Source: VRUE01 sp963706605 (lineage in GTDB: Bacteria > Actinomycetota > Thermoleophilia > Solirubrobacterales > 70-9). Taken from it: a stretch of 64,000 nt of DNA. Under the pieces are notes generated by a model. It ran no database searches, was not told the origin of the DNA, and saw only the letters and a list, made by a program, of their open reading frames with translations. How positions within the stretch are numbered: the stretch's first letter is position 1; every line of letters begins with the position of its first letter. The translations under genes and the position numbers were made by a program. The stretch is taken from contig OY970165.1 of assembly GCA_963706605.1 (NCBI GenBank), positions 310,001 through 374,000 on the forward strand, read 5' to 3'. Positions 26,888-37,927 of the stretch are shown piece after piece.

Positions 26888-26914
26888 GTTGACACGCTAA
26901 CCGATTTTGTCAAC
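26888..26914. promoter_or_regulatory. Inverted repeat, candidate TetR operator for alkB
   Basis: GTTGACA (26888-26894) and TGTCAAC (26908-26914) are perfect reverse complements with a 13-base spacer, 44 bp upstream of alkB and 66 bp upstream of the secG start. Each arm also contains TTGACA, so one could instead serve as a -35 box; I see no good -10 box at 17 bp. Confidence 0.5.
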
Positions 26915-26979
26915 TGATGCAACAAGAAGTTCTGAAATGTCTACAGCCCGAGATCGCTGCGGCCGCTACCATCCGCCTC

Positions 26980-27204
26980 GTGTACACCATCTTGGCCGTA
27001 ATCCAGGTGATCATCGCCGTCCTCGTGATCTTTCTCATCCTGCTGCACTCGGGGAAAGACGCGGGGCTCTCCGGCGCCTTCGGGATCGGCGGCGGCGGCA
27101 GCTCCTTCGGCGGCGGCTCGATGGTCGAGCGCAACCTGGACCGCGCGACGATCTTCTTCGCGGTCCTCTTCGTGCTCAACACCCTGGTGCTGCTGAAGAT
27201 CTAG
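26980..27204 (+). CDS. secG: Preprotein translocase subunit SecG
   Basis: 74 residues with two membrane segments (AVIQVIIAVLVIFLILLHS and TIFFAVLFVLNTLVLL) joined by the family's GKDAGLSGAFG loop and a glycine-serine stretch. Part of the SecYEG export channel. The GTG at 26980 is taken as start because the product begins VYTILAVIQ; an in-frame start at 26917 adds a non-family N-terminus. The ribosome site is weak. In many actinobacteria secG follows tpiA, but here it is about 19 kb away from the glycolytic genes. Confidence 0.92.
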   Translation: MYTILAVIQVIIAVLVIFLILLHSGKDAGLSGAFGIGGGGSSFGGGSMVERNLDRATIFFAVLFVLNTLVLLKI

Positions 27205-27226
27205 CGGCCAGGAGAAGGGGCGGGAC

Positions 27227-28300
27227 CTACCAGCTCTGAACGAGTTGGGCCCTGAAGGGCTCGCCGGTAAGCGGAAACCTGGGCGCGCCGAGGAACGAGA
27301 CGTCGAGCGACCCAATCCAGCTCTTGGCAGCGCCAAGGCCTTGCACGAGATCACCCTGGCCGTGGAACGGGAGGGGCGGCGCAACGGTTGCGCCGGCGAG
27401 AGTGCTTTCGAAGGTAAAGGCCGGCGGTGACCCGAGGGCGTTGGCGATGCGGATGGTGGCGATCGAGCCTTCGCTGCTCTCCTTGACGGCGAGAAAGCGC
27501 GGTCGGCCTTCGCCTCGCACTTGCGCACCGAACATGGTCCGCGAGAGGGGAAGTTTGAGATCGGCGAACAGGGTCGTGCGCTTGGGACCTCGACTCGGAT
27601 GGGTGGGCACCTCCGGCGGGGCGGCGCCGGCGCGGTGGAGGTGAGCGACGACCCCGAATGCGGGAAGGACCGATGTCGGTGACAGGGCATCCCGCTGCGA
27701 GGGGCTGCCCACCAAGCAGCCGACGAGTGCAGCCAAGTGGACCGAGCCACCGTGGACGCGGTGCGCCTCGACAGAGGTATAGGCGCCCTCGCCATGGAAG
27801 CGCAGCGCGCCGACGAAGAGGCCGAGATCGGCGATCACGTCGGCGCTCGGCCTGTTGCAGCCGGCTTTCCCGGAGGCGCGGATCTTCCGGCCGGTGGGCC
27901 GGAAGCGAACCGCGATCCGGCCGCGATCGGCGAAGGAGGCTTGAATCGAGGTCGGGGTGACCTTGCCGTGAGCGAGGTACGTCGTGGTCGAAGAGCGAGC
28001 GGCGGGACGGCCGCGACGCCTCGCGTGGCTGCTGACGCTGAGAGCGACCGTCTGGCCATACGCGACCACGGAGATCGCGTAGCCATCGTGATTGGTGAAC
28101 CTGAGCTCGGACACCCGGAGCCCGCGCGGCAGGCCGAACGGGCCCGAGGACTGGCCCAGCAGCGCCAGCTCGTCGCCCACCCGGGTTGCCCTGGCGAAGA
28201 GTGTCGACGCCGGCTGTGGCGACGCCGCGTTCGCGCTCGAAGCCACTCCGGACATCGTCGCCATGGCGACGATCCCGGTCACTGCGAGCCAACGCCTCAT
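27227..28300 (-). CDS. Exported protein of unknown function paired with a protease
   Basis: 357 residues from the ATG at 28300. Signal peptide about 1-27 (WLAVTGIVAMATMSGVASSANA). The mature part is beta-rich: LRVSELRFTNHDGYAISVVA, GQTVALSVSSHARRRGR, HGKVTPTSIQASF, and later FGAQVRGEGRPRFLAVKE and GSIATIRIANALGS. Cysteines are few. I recognise no named family. The start overlaps the stop of the upstream protease gene as ATGA, so the two are co-translated, and the protein may be an inhibitor, chaperone or substrate of the protease. Confidence 0.7.
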   Translation of the reverse strand: MRRWLAVTGIVAMATMSGVASSANAASPQPASTLFARATRVGDELALLGQSSGPFGLPRGLRVSELRFTNHDGYAISVVAYGQTVALSVSSHARRRGRPAARSSTTTYLAHGKVTPTSIQASFADRGRIAVRFRPTGRKIRASGKAGCNRPSADVIADLGLFVGALRFHGEGAYTSVEAHRVHGGSVHLAALVGCLVGSPSQRDALSPTSVLPAFGVVAHLHRAGAAPPEVPTHPSRGPKRTTLFADLKLPLSRTMFGAQVRGEGRPRFLAVKESSEGSIATIRIANALGSPPAFTFESTLAGATVAPPLPFHGQGDLVQGLGAAKSWIGSLDVSFLGAPRFPLTGEPFRAQLVQSW

Positions 28301-29271
28301 CTCACCCTCGTGGCCTGCTTGTAGAGCACCTTCACCGCAGCGCCGAAGTAGGAGCCAAAGTCGGTGGTCGGATCGTCGTCGTAGCTGTAGTTGGTGACGC
28401 TGTTGAGCACATTGCCGTGAATCGTCCAGCCGCCGCCCGAGGCGCCCCCGGTCACTTCGCAGGTCAGCGCCAGATTGAGCGGACCCGGCTGGACGAACGA
28501 AAGCAGGTCGTGACCGAGAAAGGGGCTGCCGGCGCAGATTCTCTGGCTGGCGCCGTCGAAGGGCGCCGCCACCGGGTAGCCGTGGACGTCGAAGACCTGG
28601 TTCGGCGAGAGACCCCAAGCGATGTCGTCGCCCCCGACAGCCGCGCCGAGGCGCTGGCCGCGTTCGTTACGAGAGACCACCGCCGCACCGACGTCGGCGT
28701 TCTCGCTGCCGTTGTCGACCCAGGGTGCCGTGGCGCCGAGCCACTTGGCAACAAAGATGCCGAAGGGCCGTACCCCATCGTGGTAGCCGGGGACGAAGAC
28801 CCAGTCTTGGTTGAACCAGTGCCCCGCCTCGGTGACGCAATGCCCAGCCGTGATAACGACGCTGCCGTTGGGCGCGTTTACCGACGTGCCCGAGCAGCGG
28901 CCGAATCCAAAGCCATGGGGCAGGACGATGAAGATCGCGCCGTTCTGCCTGAAGCCAGATGCAGTCGGATCGGGGACCGTCGTGAAGTCCGAGGCGGCCT
29001 GGCCGCCGTCCGAGACCTGAGGTTCGCTGCTCTTCGCCGGCGTTCCCGAAACCTGCGCCAGGGCCCCTTCACCTCGTTTCGGCGCGTCCAGTGGTCGCGC
29101 CTGCCGCATACGGGCCGGCGTCCAGAAGCGCAGGGCCTGGCGCGCCGACGTGGTCGAGGGCGCCTCGGTCCCCGCAGCCCCAGCCTGAGCTGATACAGCC
29201 ACGAGGAAACCGGAAAGACATGCCAGGACCGCAACCAGCGCGGGTGTGAATAGGTACCTTCGGGTGCCCAT
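28297..29271 (-). CDS. Exported trypsin-like serine protease
   Basis: 324 residues. Signal peptide at about 1-32 (LFTPALVAVLACLSGFLVAVSAQA), then a proline- and serine-rich pro-region of about 65 residues. The S1/V8-type triad is visible: His in VVITAGHC, Asp in NADVGAAVV, and Ser in TGGASGGGW. Cysteines at RCSG and GHC probably form a disulfide. This looks like a secreted glutamyl-endopeptidase-like protease acting outside the membrane. It overlaps the downstream unknown exported protein by 4 bp. Confidence 0.88.
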   Translation of the reverse strand: MGTRRYLFTPALVAVLACLSGFLVAVSAQAGAAGTEAPSTTSARQALRFWTPARMRQARPLDAPKRGEGALAQVSGTPAKSSEPQVSDGGQAASDFTTVPDPTASGFRQNGAIFIVLPHGFGFGRCSGTSVNAPNGSVVITAGHCVTEAGHWFNQDWVFVPGYHDGVRPFGIFVAKWLGATAPWVDNGSENADVGAAVVSRNERGQRLGAAVGGDDIAWGLSPNQVFDVHGYPVAAPFDGASQRICAGSPFLGHDLLSFVQPGPLNLALTCEVTGGASGGGWTIHGNVLNSVTNYSYDDDPTTDFGSYFGAAVKVLYKQATRVR

Positions 29272-29282
29272 GCGGACCCAGA

Positions 29283-31728
<2,446 letters not shown>

Positions 31729-31739
<11 letters not shown>

Positions 31740-32130
31740 TTGCGGTGGTGAACTTCGACGGGCACTTGGTGACCAGGGTGTCGCGTTCGCCGACGAAGAC
31801 GCCCTGCTCGACGGTGCCGGCGAGGACGATCTCGCGGCCCCCGCGGAAGGGATCGGGGACGGTGCCCGTGTAGGTGACGGGGATGCTCGGGCTTTCCTCG
31901 TCGCGATCGGCGACGCGGAAGCGCAATCTCTCTCCTTCGTGGCGGACCGAGCCCTTGACCACCTTGCCGGTCAGCTCGTAGCTCGAGCCCGACGCGGCGC
32001 TGAGCAGCTGTGAGGGCTCCTTCGCCTCGGTGGAGGCGCTGAACGAGGTGTAGACGAGCGCAGCGGCGAGCAGGACGGCGACGCCGAGCGCGACCACGAG
32101 CCGAATCTTTCGCTTGCGGCTGGGATCCAC
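31729..32130 (-). CDS. ccmE: Cytochrome c maturation heme chaperone CcmE (C-type variant)
   Basis: 133 residues. N-terminal membrane anchor at about 10-27 (RLVVALGVAVLLAAALVY) and a periplasmic OB-fold (SYELTGKVVKGSV, RFRVADRDEESPSIPVTYTG, VLAGTVEQGVF). In E. coli, heme attaches to His in HxxxY; archaeal and actinobacterial forms carry CxxxY. Here the site reads KCPSKF: Cys123 is present, but the tyrosine position is phenylalanine 127. Carries heme to CcmF, encoded downstream with an 11-bp overlap. Start ATG 32130. Confidence 0.92.
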
Positions 32131-32157
32131 GGACCGCGCATTATCGCAACTGCGAGA

Positions 32158-32874
32158 ATGGCTCCGATGGACACCAACGACCCGGTCATGCTGATCACCG
32201 GTGCCAGCAGCGGTATCGGCGCCGCTACCGCGCGCGCCGCGGCCGGGTCGTACCGGCTGGCGCTGGCGGCGCGGCGGCTGGAGCCGCTGCAGGAGCTGGT
32301 CAAGGAGCTGGGCGGCGAGGAGCGGGCGCTCGCGGTGCGCTGCGACGTCACCGAGTGGGACCAGGTCGAGGCGATGACCGCGGCTGCCCTGAAGGCCTTC
32401 GGACGGATCGACGCGGTCTTCGCCAATGCCGGCTTCGGCGCCACCCGCGGCTTCCTCGAGGAGTCACCCGAGCAATGGCGTTCGATGGTCCTAACCAACG
32501 TCTACGGAGTGGCGCTGACGATCCGCGCCACTCTCCCCCATCTGCTCGAGCGCGGCGACGGGCACTTCCTGGTGACCAGCTCGGTAGCCGGACGGCGGGC
32601 GCTGCCCGGCTCGCCCTACTCGGCGACCAAGTGGGCGGCGACCGCGATCGGCGAGGCGCTGCGCGCCGAGCTGCGCCAGATGCACGAGAACCATGCGATC
32701 AAGGTGACCCTGATCGAGCCCGGCATGGTCGACACGCCCTTCTTCGACAATCGGCCCGGCGAGTGGGCGCTGCAAGACGACGACATCGCCCGCGCGGTGA
32801 TCTACGCCCTGGAGCAACCGGGCAACGTCGACGTCAACGAGATCCTGATCCGCCCGACGTCTCAGCCCATCTGA
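32158..32874 (+). CDS. Short-chain dehydrogenase/reductase
   Basis: 238 residues, classical SDR. TGASSGIGAATAR at about 13-25 binds NAD(P), followed by CDVTEWDQVEAM, ANAGFG, and the catalytic residues Ser in VTSSVAG, Tyr in YSATK. The C-terminal part LIEPGMVDTPFFDNRP is typical. Substrate unknown; it resembles the YdfG/serine dehydrogenase-like group. The start is at ATG 32158; the later ATG at 32167 is also possible. It is divergent from ccmE over 27 bp, so both share a tight promoter region. Confidence 0.9.
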   Translation: MAPMDTNDPVMLITGASSGIGAATARAAAGSYRLALAARRLEPLQELVKELGGEERALAVRCDVTEWDQVEAMTAAALKAFGRIDAVFANAGFGATRGFLEESPEQWRSMVLTNVYGVALTIRATLPHLLERGDGHFLVTSSVAGRRALPGSPYSATKWAATAIGEALRAELRQMHENHAIKVTLIEPGMVDTPFFDNRPGEWALQDDDIARAVIYALEQPGNVDVNEILIRPTSQPI

Positions 32875-32891
32875 CCTTGCCGATCGCAGCA

Positions 32892-32915
32892 TTTGGGGGT
32901 CCATGGGTCCCCAAA
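32892..32915. terminator. Hairpin between convergent genes
   Basis: TTTGGGG (32892-32898) pairs with CCCCAAA (32909-32915), 10-base loop containing CCATGG. It sits between the stops of the SDR and the GT2 gene. A/T bases flank both sides but a real U-tract is missing. Confidence 0.5.
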
Positions 32916-32919
32916 AGCT

Positions 32920-33945
32920 TCAGCCGCGGAGCAGCAGGCGCACCGCGCGCCAGTAGGCGCGCAGCGCGAGCCGGGCGGGCGCCGAGCGAGCGATCGCGGG
33001 GATGAAGGGCGAGTCGAGGTCGGGAGTAAGCCAGGCGGCGAACTCGGCGGCGCTGACGGTTCGGCTCGCCTGCACCTGGCGCCGCTCGCGCAGCAGGCGC
33101 GGCAGCCAGCGGATGACTTCGGCGAGCGAAGCGAGCTTCTGCCGGCCCCAGCCGGCGGCGAACGAGGCCGGGATCAGAGCCAGCTCGGTAAGGACCAGGG
33201 CCGGAGCCAGCAGCGCCAGCAGGCTCGCCGGGTAGACGCGAATCAGAAAGGCCCAGCGGTTGCGCTCAAGCCAGCGCCACTTGTGCTCGCGGGCGCCGAA
33301 CTCGTAGTCGTGATCGACGACCGCCGCGGGCTCGATCCCGAGAGCCCCGCCCTTCAGCCGCAGCCGCAGCGAGAGGTCGACGTCCTCGTGGTAGAGGAAG
33401 AAGTGCTCCGGGAAGCCGCCGGCCCCTTCCCAGGCCCTTCGCGGAATCGCCAGACAGGCGCCGGAAAGGGCAGGCACCTCCCCCGCTGGCGGCGCCTGCT
33501 CGATCGGGCGTCCATGACCGCCCGCCCAGACGATCCCGGTGAAATGGACCGGGTTGCCGGCCGAGTTGATCGCGGTCGCACCCTGGTCGGCGACAAGCGC
33601 CTGCCAGGCAGCCCAGCCGCGCCGCTCGATCCACGGCCGGCGAATCGCCTCGCCGAAGCCGGGCAGCGGCGCGGCGTCGGGGTTGAGGATGACCAGCAGC
33701 TCGCCTCGTGCCTCGGCGGCACCCAGGTTGCAACCGCCGGCGAAGCCGGCGTTGCGGCCACTGCGCAGGACCCGCGCCGCCGGCGCCAGAGCGATGACCA
33801 CGTCCGGCGTCCCGTCGTCGGAGTCGTTGTCGACGACGATCAGTTCGTCCCCCTCGCCCAGCTCCGGCAACAGCGCGGGCAGGGTCCGTGCCAGCTCCTT
33901 GCGGCTGTTCCAGGCGACGATCAGGACGGAAAGCGTCGGGCGCAC
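32920..33945 (-). CDS. Family 2 glycosyltransferase
   Basis: 341 residues. GT-A fold: PTLSVLIVAWNSRKELARTL, ELIVVDNDSDDGTPD, NAGFAGGCNLGAAEARGELL, the metal-binding region in LNPDAAP, and FFLYHEDVDLSLRL, which contains the ED that serves as catalytic base in rhamnosyltransferase-like GT2 enzymes. A C-terminal hydrophobic stretch (YPASLLALLAPALVLTELAL) suggests membrane association. It probably builds a cell-surface polysaccharide from a nucleotide-sugar donor. Start is GTG 33945, 26 bp from the end of the 959-residue gene. Confidence 0.92.
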   Translation of the reverse strand: MRPTLSVLIVAWNSRKELARTLPALLPELGEGDELIVVDNDSDDGTPDVVIALAPAARVLRSGRNAGFAGGCNLGAAEARGELLVILNPDAAPLPGFGEAIRRPWIERRGWAAWQALVADQGATAINSAGNPVHFTGIVWAGGHGRPIEQAPPAGEVPALSGACLAIPRRAWEGAGGFPEHFFLYHEDVDLSLRLRLKGGALGIEPAAVVDHDYEFGAREHKWRWLERNRWAFLIRVYPASLLALLAPALVLTELALIPASFAAGWGRQKLASLAEVIRWLPRLLRERRQVQASRTVSAAEFAAWLTPDLDSPFIPAIARSAPARLALRAYWRAVRLLLRG

Positions 33946-33970
33946 CGACGCGGGAGGCTATCCGGACGCT

Positions 33971-36850
33971 CTATTTCCGATGCCCGCGGTGGCGATGGTG
34001 CTTCTCGCACGGAGTGCGCAGCTTCGGCCGCATGTTCGCCTTCTTTCCGTTCTGGCCTTTGAACCTGGCGAGCGCGCGTAGCGGCACGCGAGATTTTTTG
34101 CCGGCCCCCTTGCCTCCCGCCCGTTTGCGCGGGCAGAGGTTGCGGGAGTTGACGAGCAGGCCGTTGGGGCCACCGCGCACCGTGAGCGTGAACTTGGAGA
34201 CCGGCACGTCGGGCACGACGTCGAAGGTGTTGCGGATGCGACCGTGGACGCTGTCGGTGCGCCCGGCCAGCTCGACGTCCACCTGGCCATGAAGGGCGGC
34301 GACCAGATCCGGCAGGGTGTTGTCGGAGGAGCGCAGGTAGACCGGGCCTTTCAAAGGCGCGTCGAGCAGCGGCGAGTCAGCCTCCGCGTAGCCATAGACG
34401 GAGTCCTTCGGGCAATCGTGGGCGGCGAACTGAACCCGCGTGCAGACATTCGAGATGCTGCTCTGGTCGAGAAAGAGCGAGCGCGGCAGGGTGACCGCGG
34501 CGCGGCCGATGTTCGCATCTCCCGGCCGCGCGATCAGCACGGCGCGCAGCTTCGGGTTCTTGGCGCGGCGGGTCGCCCCAAAGGTGCGCAGGAACAGTTT
34601 CGGCCCGAAGTCGAGCGCGTCACAATCGCCGGCTTGGAACGGAGCCGAGACCGACTTCGGAACGAAGGCCGCCGGATTGGTGGGATCGGCGCCACCGCCG
34701 AGCAACGCTCCGGTGAAGGCGAACGGCGAGCAGTTGGTCGGGTTGAGCGAGAAGTTGGAGCGGTCGAGCTTCACCGAGACCGAACGGATGTCGAGCAGGG
34801 CACCGCCATAGACGTGAGGAATCGGGTCTGAGACAGCGCGGACCTGCGCCGTTCGTGGATCGACGAACAGCGCCACCCTCACCACGACCGCGCCGAGATC
34901 GAACGGCCCGGCCGTGGCGGGGGTGACGACTGCCAGGGAGAGGGGGGCGCCTTTGTAGCGCCCTGCGAGGAAGACCTTGCCGCTGATGCGGATCGGCGAG
35001 GGACCGCTGCCGGCGGCGATGTCCGCGTGCCCGATCAGGCTGGAGGCTGGGCAGCTCGAGGCTGCCGCCTCGGCCCCGCCGCTGCTTGCCGCGGCTGCGG
35101 CAAGCGCGGCGGGCGGGCAGTAGCGGACGCCGGCCAGCTTCGCAGTCAGACCCGGCGGCAGCGTCACGTCGACGCCTTTCAGCTCCTGGTTGCCGTCGGA
35201 GCGGCCGATGTTCATGTGCAATGGACTGAAAGCCCCCGCCTTCGGTTTGGCGGTGCCGGCGCCGAAGCTGGGCCCGAAGGGTCGCTCCGCGAGCGTCTTG
35301 GGGCAGGCGCCCCCGCCGGGGGCGGTGGTCAGGCTGAACGCACCGGAAGGCGTCGCGGCCGGATTCCCGGACCACGGCGTCATCTCGCTCGTCGCGGTGT
35401 TCGGACCACAGGTGGGCGAGCTGGTCAGGACCGCCGTCGGCCCGTCGTCGAAATCGAGCCTGAACGAGCTGAAGGGGACCTGGGGCAGGCCGCCAAATGC
35501 CTTGTCGTCGAAGGTCGTCGTCACCTGTCCGGTCTGGGGGTCGGCGCTGACGTTGCCGACCAGGCGGGCCGAGACGCCATAGCGCGCCGATTCGACCTCG
35601 ACGAAGATCCGGTACTCCTCACCGGAGGTCGGATCGCGGCTGAGCTGCTGTCCGACGTAGACGTTGCCCGTCAGCGAGCCGTCGGGAAGCGGCGGCGTGT
35701 TGATGGAGACGACGCCGATCTTGGAGGCCGGTGGGCAGGCGATCGGGTTCCTGGTCCCCTTGCCGAACTGGGCGTCGGTGCAGGTCTGCAGGCCGTTCGC
35801 GGCTGAGGGATTGAGGCCCATGCCCGGGGGGAGCGCCACCTTGGCCTGCTTCGTCTGCGAGCTCTCGCGTGAGCTGCCGCCAAGGATGTGGGGGACCTCC
35901 ACATCCGCGGTCAAGCCCGCCGGCGAATCGGTCTGGGGCGTGCCCGGATCGACCCCGATCGACGGCTGATAGGGAATGTGCTCGCAGTCAATCGGCTTTT
36001 CACCGGGGGGCAGCGGCGATTCGAAGGCGGGGAAAGCGCTCTGCGGGAACGTGTAGCCCGGTGCTTCCTCTTCGGCGATCGAGCTTGCCAGCAGGTAGGT
36101 CGAGTAGACGCGTTCATGTGGAGGCTGTTCGGGGTCAAAGCAGGTGCTCGGCGTCGTGATGAAGGTGCCGTCGCCAGAGCGGCCGTCGAAGACCAGCCGG
36201 TTTTTGAGGATCAAGCCTTCGACCAGCGGGACCGCCGGGACGTCAATCGTGAACCCCTCATGGAAATCGCCGTCCCAAGCGACGTCCGCCCGCAGGTAGA
36301 TGTTGTTGCCGGCGAGGTTGAAGCCAAACCGGGCGGGCTCGCCGGGGGGCGGATCGATGTTGTAGACGGTGGCCGTGATCGGCACTGGCGCCGGAACGCC
36401 CAAGACGGAGCCGGTCACCTGGCTGGTTCCGACCGCCGCAAGAGGGCATTGCAGTGCCGGGTTGGCTTCAAACTCTTCCTGCGTGCACTGTTCCGTCGCC
36501 CGCGGATTGACACTGAGGCCGACCGGAAGGTCGACGCGGACGGTCTTGAGGGAGCCAACCGGTTCTTCCGGCCCCACCAGGCCGGGCTCGTTCTTGACGA
36601 TGAACTGGGTGAAGCCTTTCTGGGGATGCCCGGCCGCTTCCTTGAAGAATTTGTCCGGCGTTTTGACGGTGCAGGTGGGCGTGTCCGTTATGCAGGTCCC
36701 GGCCTGCCATCCGTCAGCCGGCGTATGGGGATCGTGCTGCGGGGCGATGATGCCGGCCGTGTCGGCACCCGCAACGGGAACCCAAAAAGCCCCTCCCAGG
36801 GCCAAAATCACGCCAAAAACAAGGAGTCGACCCGCTTCTGCCGCGCTCAT
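33971..36850 (-). CDS. Very large exported protein of a repeated-motif family, function unknown
   Basis: 959 residues. Signal peptide at about 8-30 (LLVFGVILALGGAFWVPVAGA). The body repeats a pattern of VxLPxGLsvNPxA....C, cysteine in CPAASxIG or CPPASKIG, LxGNVYVGQ, then TTTFDDxxxxxPxxxFxxxF and LTSSPTCG; examples are VDLPVGLSVNPRATEQC, VALPPGMGLNPSAANGL and VTLPPGLTAKLAGVRYC. At least three such modules occur. The tail is very basic (KHHRHRGHRK). I know similar long exported proteins to be multiplied in Solirubrobacterales genomes, without function. Promoter at 36909-36936; the divergent small winged-helix gene may regulate it. Confidence 0.8.
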   Translation of the reverse strand: MSAAEAGRLLVFGVILALGGAFWVPVAGADTAGIIAPQHDPHTPADGWQAGTCITDTPTCTVKTPDKFFKEAAGHPQKGFTQFIVKNEPGLVGPEEPVGSLKTVRVDLPVGLSVNPRATEQCTQEEFEANPALQCPLAAVGTSQVTGSVLGVPAPVPITATVYNIDPPPGEPARFGFNLAGNNIYLRADVAWDGDFHEGFTIDVPAVPLVEGLILKNRLVFDGRSGDGTFITTPSTCFDPEQPPHERVYSTYLLASSIAEEEAPGYTFPQSAFPAFESPLPPGEKPIDCEHIPYQPSIGVDPGTPQTDSPAGLTADVEVPHILGGSSRESSQTKQAKVALPPGMGLNPSAANGLQTCTDAQFGKGTRNPIACPPASKIGVVSINTPPLPDGSLTGNVYVGQQLSRDPTSGEEYRIFVEVESARYGVSARLVGNVSADPQTGQVTTTFDDKAFGGLPQVPFSSFRLDFDDGPTAVLTSSPTCGPNTATSEMTPWSGNPAATPSGAFSLTTAPGGGACPKTLAERPFGPSFGAGTAKPKAGAFSPLHMNIGRSDGNQELKGVDVTLPPGLTAKLAGVRYCPPAALAAAAASSGGAEAAASSCPASSLIGHADIAAGSGPSPIRISGKVFLAGRYKGAPLSLAVVTPATAGPFDLGAVVVRVALFVDPRTAQVRAVSDPIPHVYGGALLDIRSVSVKLDRSNFSLNPTNCSPFAFTGALLGGGADPTNPAAFVPKSVSAPFQAGDCDALDFGPKLFLRTFGATRRAKNPKLRAVLIARPGDANIGRAAVTLPRSLFLDQSSISNVCTRVQFAAHDCPKDSVYGYAEADSPLLDAPLKGPVYLRSSDNTLPDLVAALHGQVDVELAGRTDSVHGRIRNTFDVVPDVPVSKFTLTVRGGPNGLLVNSRNLCPRKRAGGKGAGKKSRVPLRALARFKGQNGKKANMRPKLRTPCEKHHRHRGHRK

Positions 36851-36908
36851 CAGGATCCCCTTCCCCTGCTCATTATGAAATTAGATTACCCGATTTTGAT
36901 GATCTGAG

Positions 36909-36936
36909 CTAATATTTTTCGGTATTGGTTAGTCAA
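36909..36936 (-). promoter_or_regulatory. Promoter of the 959-residue exported protein
   Basis: Minus strand TTGACT (36936-36931) and TATTAG (36914-36909), 16 bp apart, about 60 bp before the ATG at 36850, in an AT-rich island (36865-36945) that stands out from the surrounding DNA. Confidence 0.45.
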
Positions 36937-36953
36937 CGAAAGTGAGGTAGTTC

Positions 36954-37250
36954 GTGAACTGGGAGCTTCTGGCTCGTGCCAATACCCACTCACTACGGGT
37001 GTCAATCCTCGAAGTGCTCAGCCTTGACGGCGGGCGGACGCTCTCGCCCAAGGACCTCAGCCTCGAGCTGCAGGCGCCGCTGAGCACCGTCAACTACCAC
37101 GTGACCGAGCTGCGTGAGACCGGCCTGCTCGAGATCGTCGACGAACGGCAGGTCCGCGGCGCCATCGAGCACTTCTACCGGGTGATCGACAGCAGCCAGG
37201 TGGGGCCAAAGCGGAAACGGAGGCGCAAAATCACCACGGGGAAGGGATGA
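36954..37250 (+). CDS. Small ArsR-like winged-helix DNA-binding protein
   Basis: 98 residues. The winged helix reads TLSPKDLSLELQAPLSTVNY followed by HVTELRETGLLEIVDERQVR, as in ArsR/helix-turn-helix 20 proteins, with the HFYRV ending seen in such regulators, then a basic tail (KRKRRRK). No metal-binding cysteines are visible. GTG 36954 follows GTGAGGTAG. It is divergent from the large exported-protein gene across an AT-rich spacer, which makes that gene and itself the first candidates for its targets. Confidence 0.85.
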   Translation: MNWELLARANTHSLRVSILEVLSLDGGRTLSPKDLSLELQAPLSTVNYHVTELRETGLLEIVDERQVRGAIEHFYRVIDSSQVGPKRKRRRKITTGKG

Positions 37251-37275
37251 GCCGAGGGACTCGGTTGGATCAGAA

Positions 37276-37348
37276 AGCGGACGACGGGGGTCGAACCCGC
37301 GACCTCGAGCTTGGGAAGCTCGCGCTCTACCAACTGAGCTACGTCCGC
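37276..37348 (-). tRNA. tRNA-Gly(CCC)
   Basis: On the minus strand, acceptor GCGGACG pairs with CGTCCGC. D arm TAGCTCAGTTGGTAGAGC, anticodon stem CGAGC/GCTCG with loop TTCCCAA (anticodon CCC), T arm CGGGTTCGACCCCCG. The discriminator is U, as usual for glycine. CCA is not encoded. Confidence 0.95.
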
Positions 37349-37405
37349 GTGGGGGCTGATTCTACGGTCAGGCAAGGAGCGCGCGGCGGCTAGTGTTCGT
37401 TGGTC

Positions 37406-37927
37406 GTGAGCGCCCGCGCCCTCCTTGCCACCCTCGCCGTACTCGCCGTGATCGGGCTGCTCGGCTTTGGCCTGCTGAGCAAGGGCGAGACGCAGATCGC
37501 CGTCGGCGAACCCGTCCCAGACCGGGAGCTGCCGGTGCTGGGCGGTCCGGGGCACGGCTCGATCGCCGACTACCGAGGCAAGTGGGTGCTCGTCAACCTC
37601 TGGGCTTCCTGGTGCACCCCCTGCCGAGAGGAGGCGCCTGAGCTGAACCGCTTTGCGCACCACTACCGGAGCCGCAACGTGCGTGTGCTCGGCATCAACG
37701 TGCAGGACAACAGCGACGACGCCCTCGCCTTCATGCGCAAATACCGGATCCGTTATCCGCAGCTGCGCTCGGTGGGCGATGAACGCAGCGCCGCCTTCGG
37801 CTCCACCGGCGTCCCCGAGAACTTCCTCGTCAACCCGCGCGGCCGCTTGGCGCTGATCTGGCGCGGACCGGTCGACGGGCAGTTCCTCGAACAGCGCGTC
37901 GTGCCGATCGTCGCGGGGCACTCATGA
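37406..37927 (+). CDS. TlpA/ResA/CcmG-like thioredoxin, membrane-anchored
   Basis: 173 residues from the GTG at 37406 (TTG 37400 is an alternative). One N-terminal anchor (LLATLAVLAVIGLLGFGLL), then a thioredoxin fold outside the membrane: VGEPVPDRELPVLGG, WVLVNLWASWCTPCREEAPE with the active-site WCTPC, and the cis-proline in GVPENFLV. It probably reduces apocytochrome c cysteines before heme attachment. The gene overlaps ccmH by 4 bp (ATGA), supporting a cytochrome c maturation role. Confidence 0.92.
   Translation: MSARALLATLAVLAVIGLLGFGLLSKGETQIAVGEPVPDRELPVLGGPGHGSIADYRGKWVLVNLWASWCTPCREEAPELNRFAHHYRSRNVRVLGINVQDNSDDALAFMRKYRIRYPQLRSVGDERSAAFGSTGVPENFLVNPRGRLALIWRGPVDGQFLEQRVVPIVAGHS

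Noticed and set aside
26889..26912. TTGACA as -35 box of secG or alkB promoter
   Set aside because: No reasonable -10 hexamer is found at 16-18 bp on either strand; the symmetric repeat fits an operator better.
36887..36915. Plus-strand promoter for the winged-helix gene using TAATAT at 36910
   Set aside because: The hexamer 16-18 bp upstream bears no likeness to a -35 box, so I did not list it.
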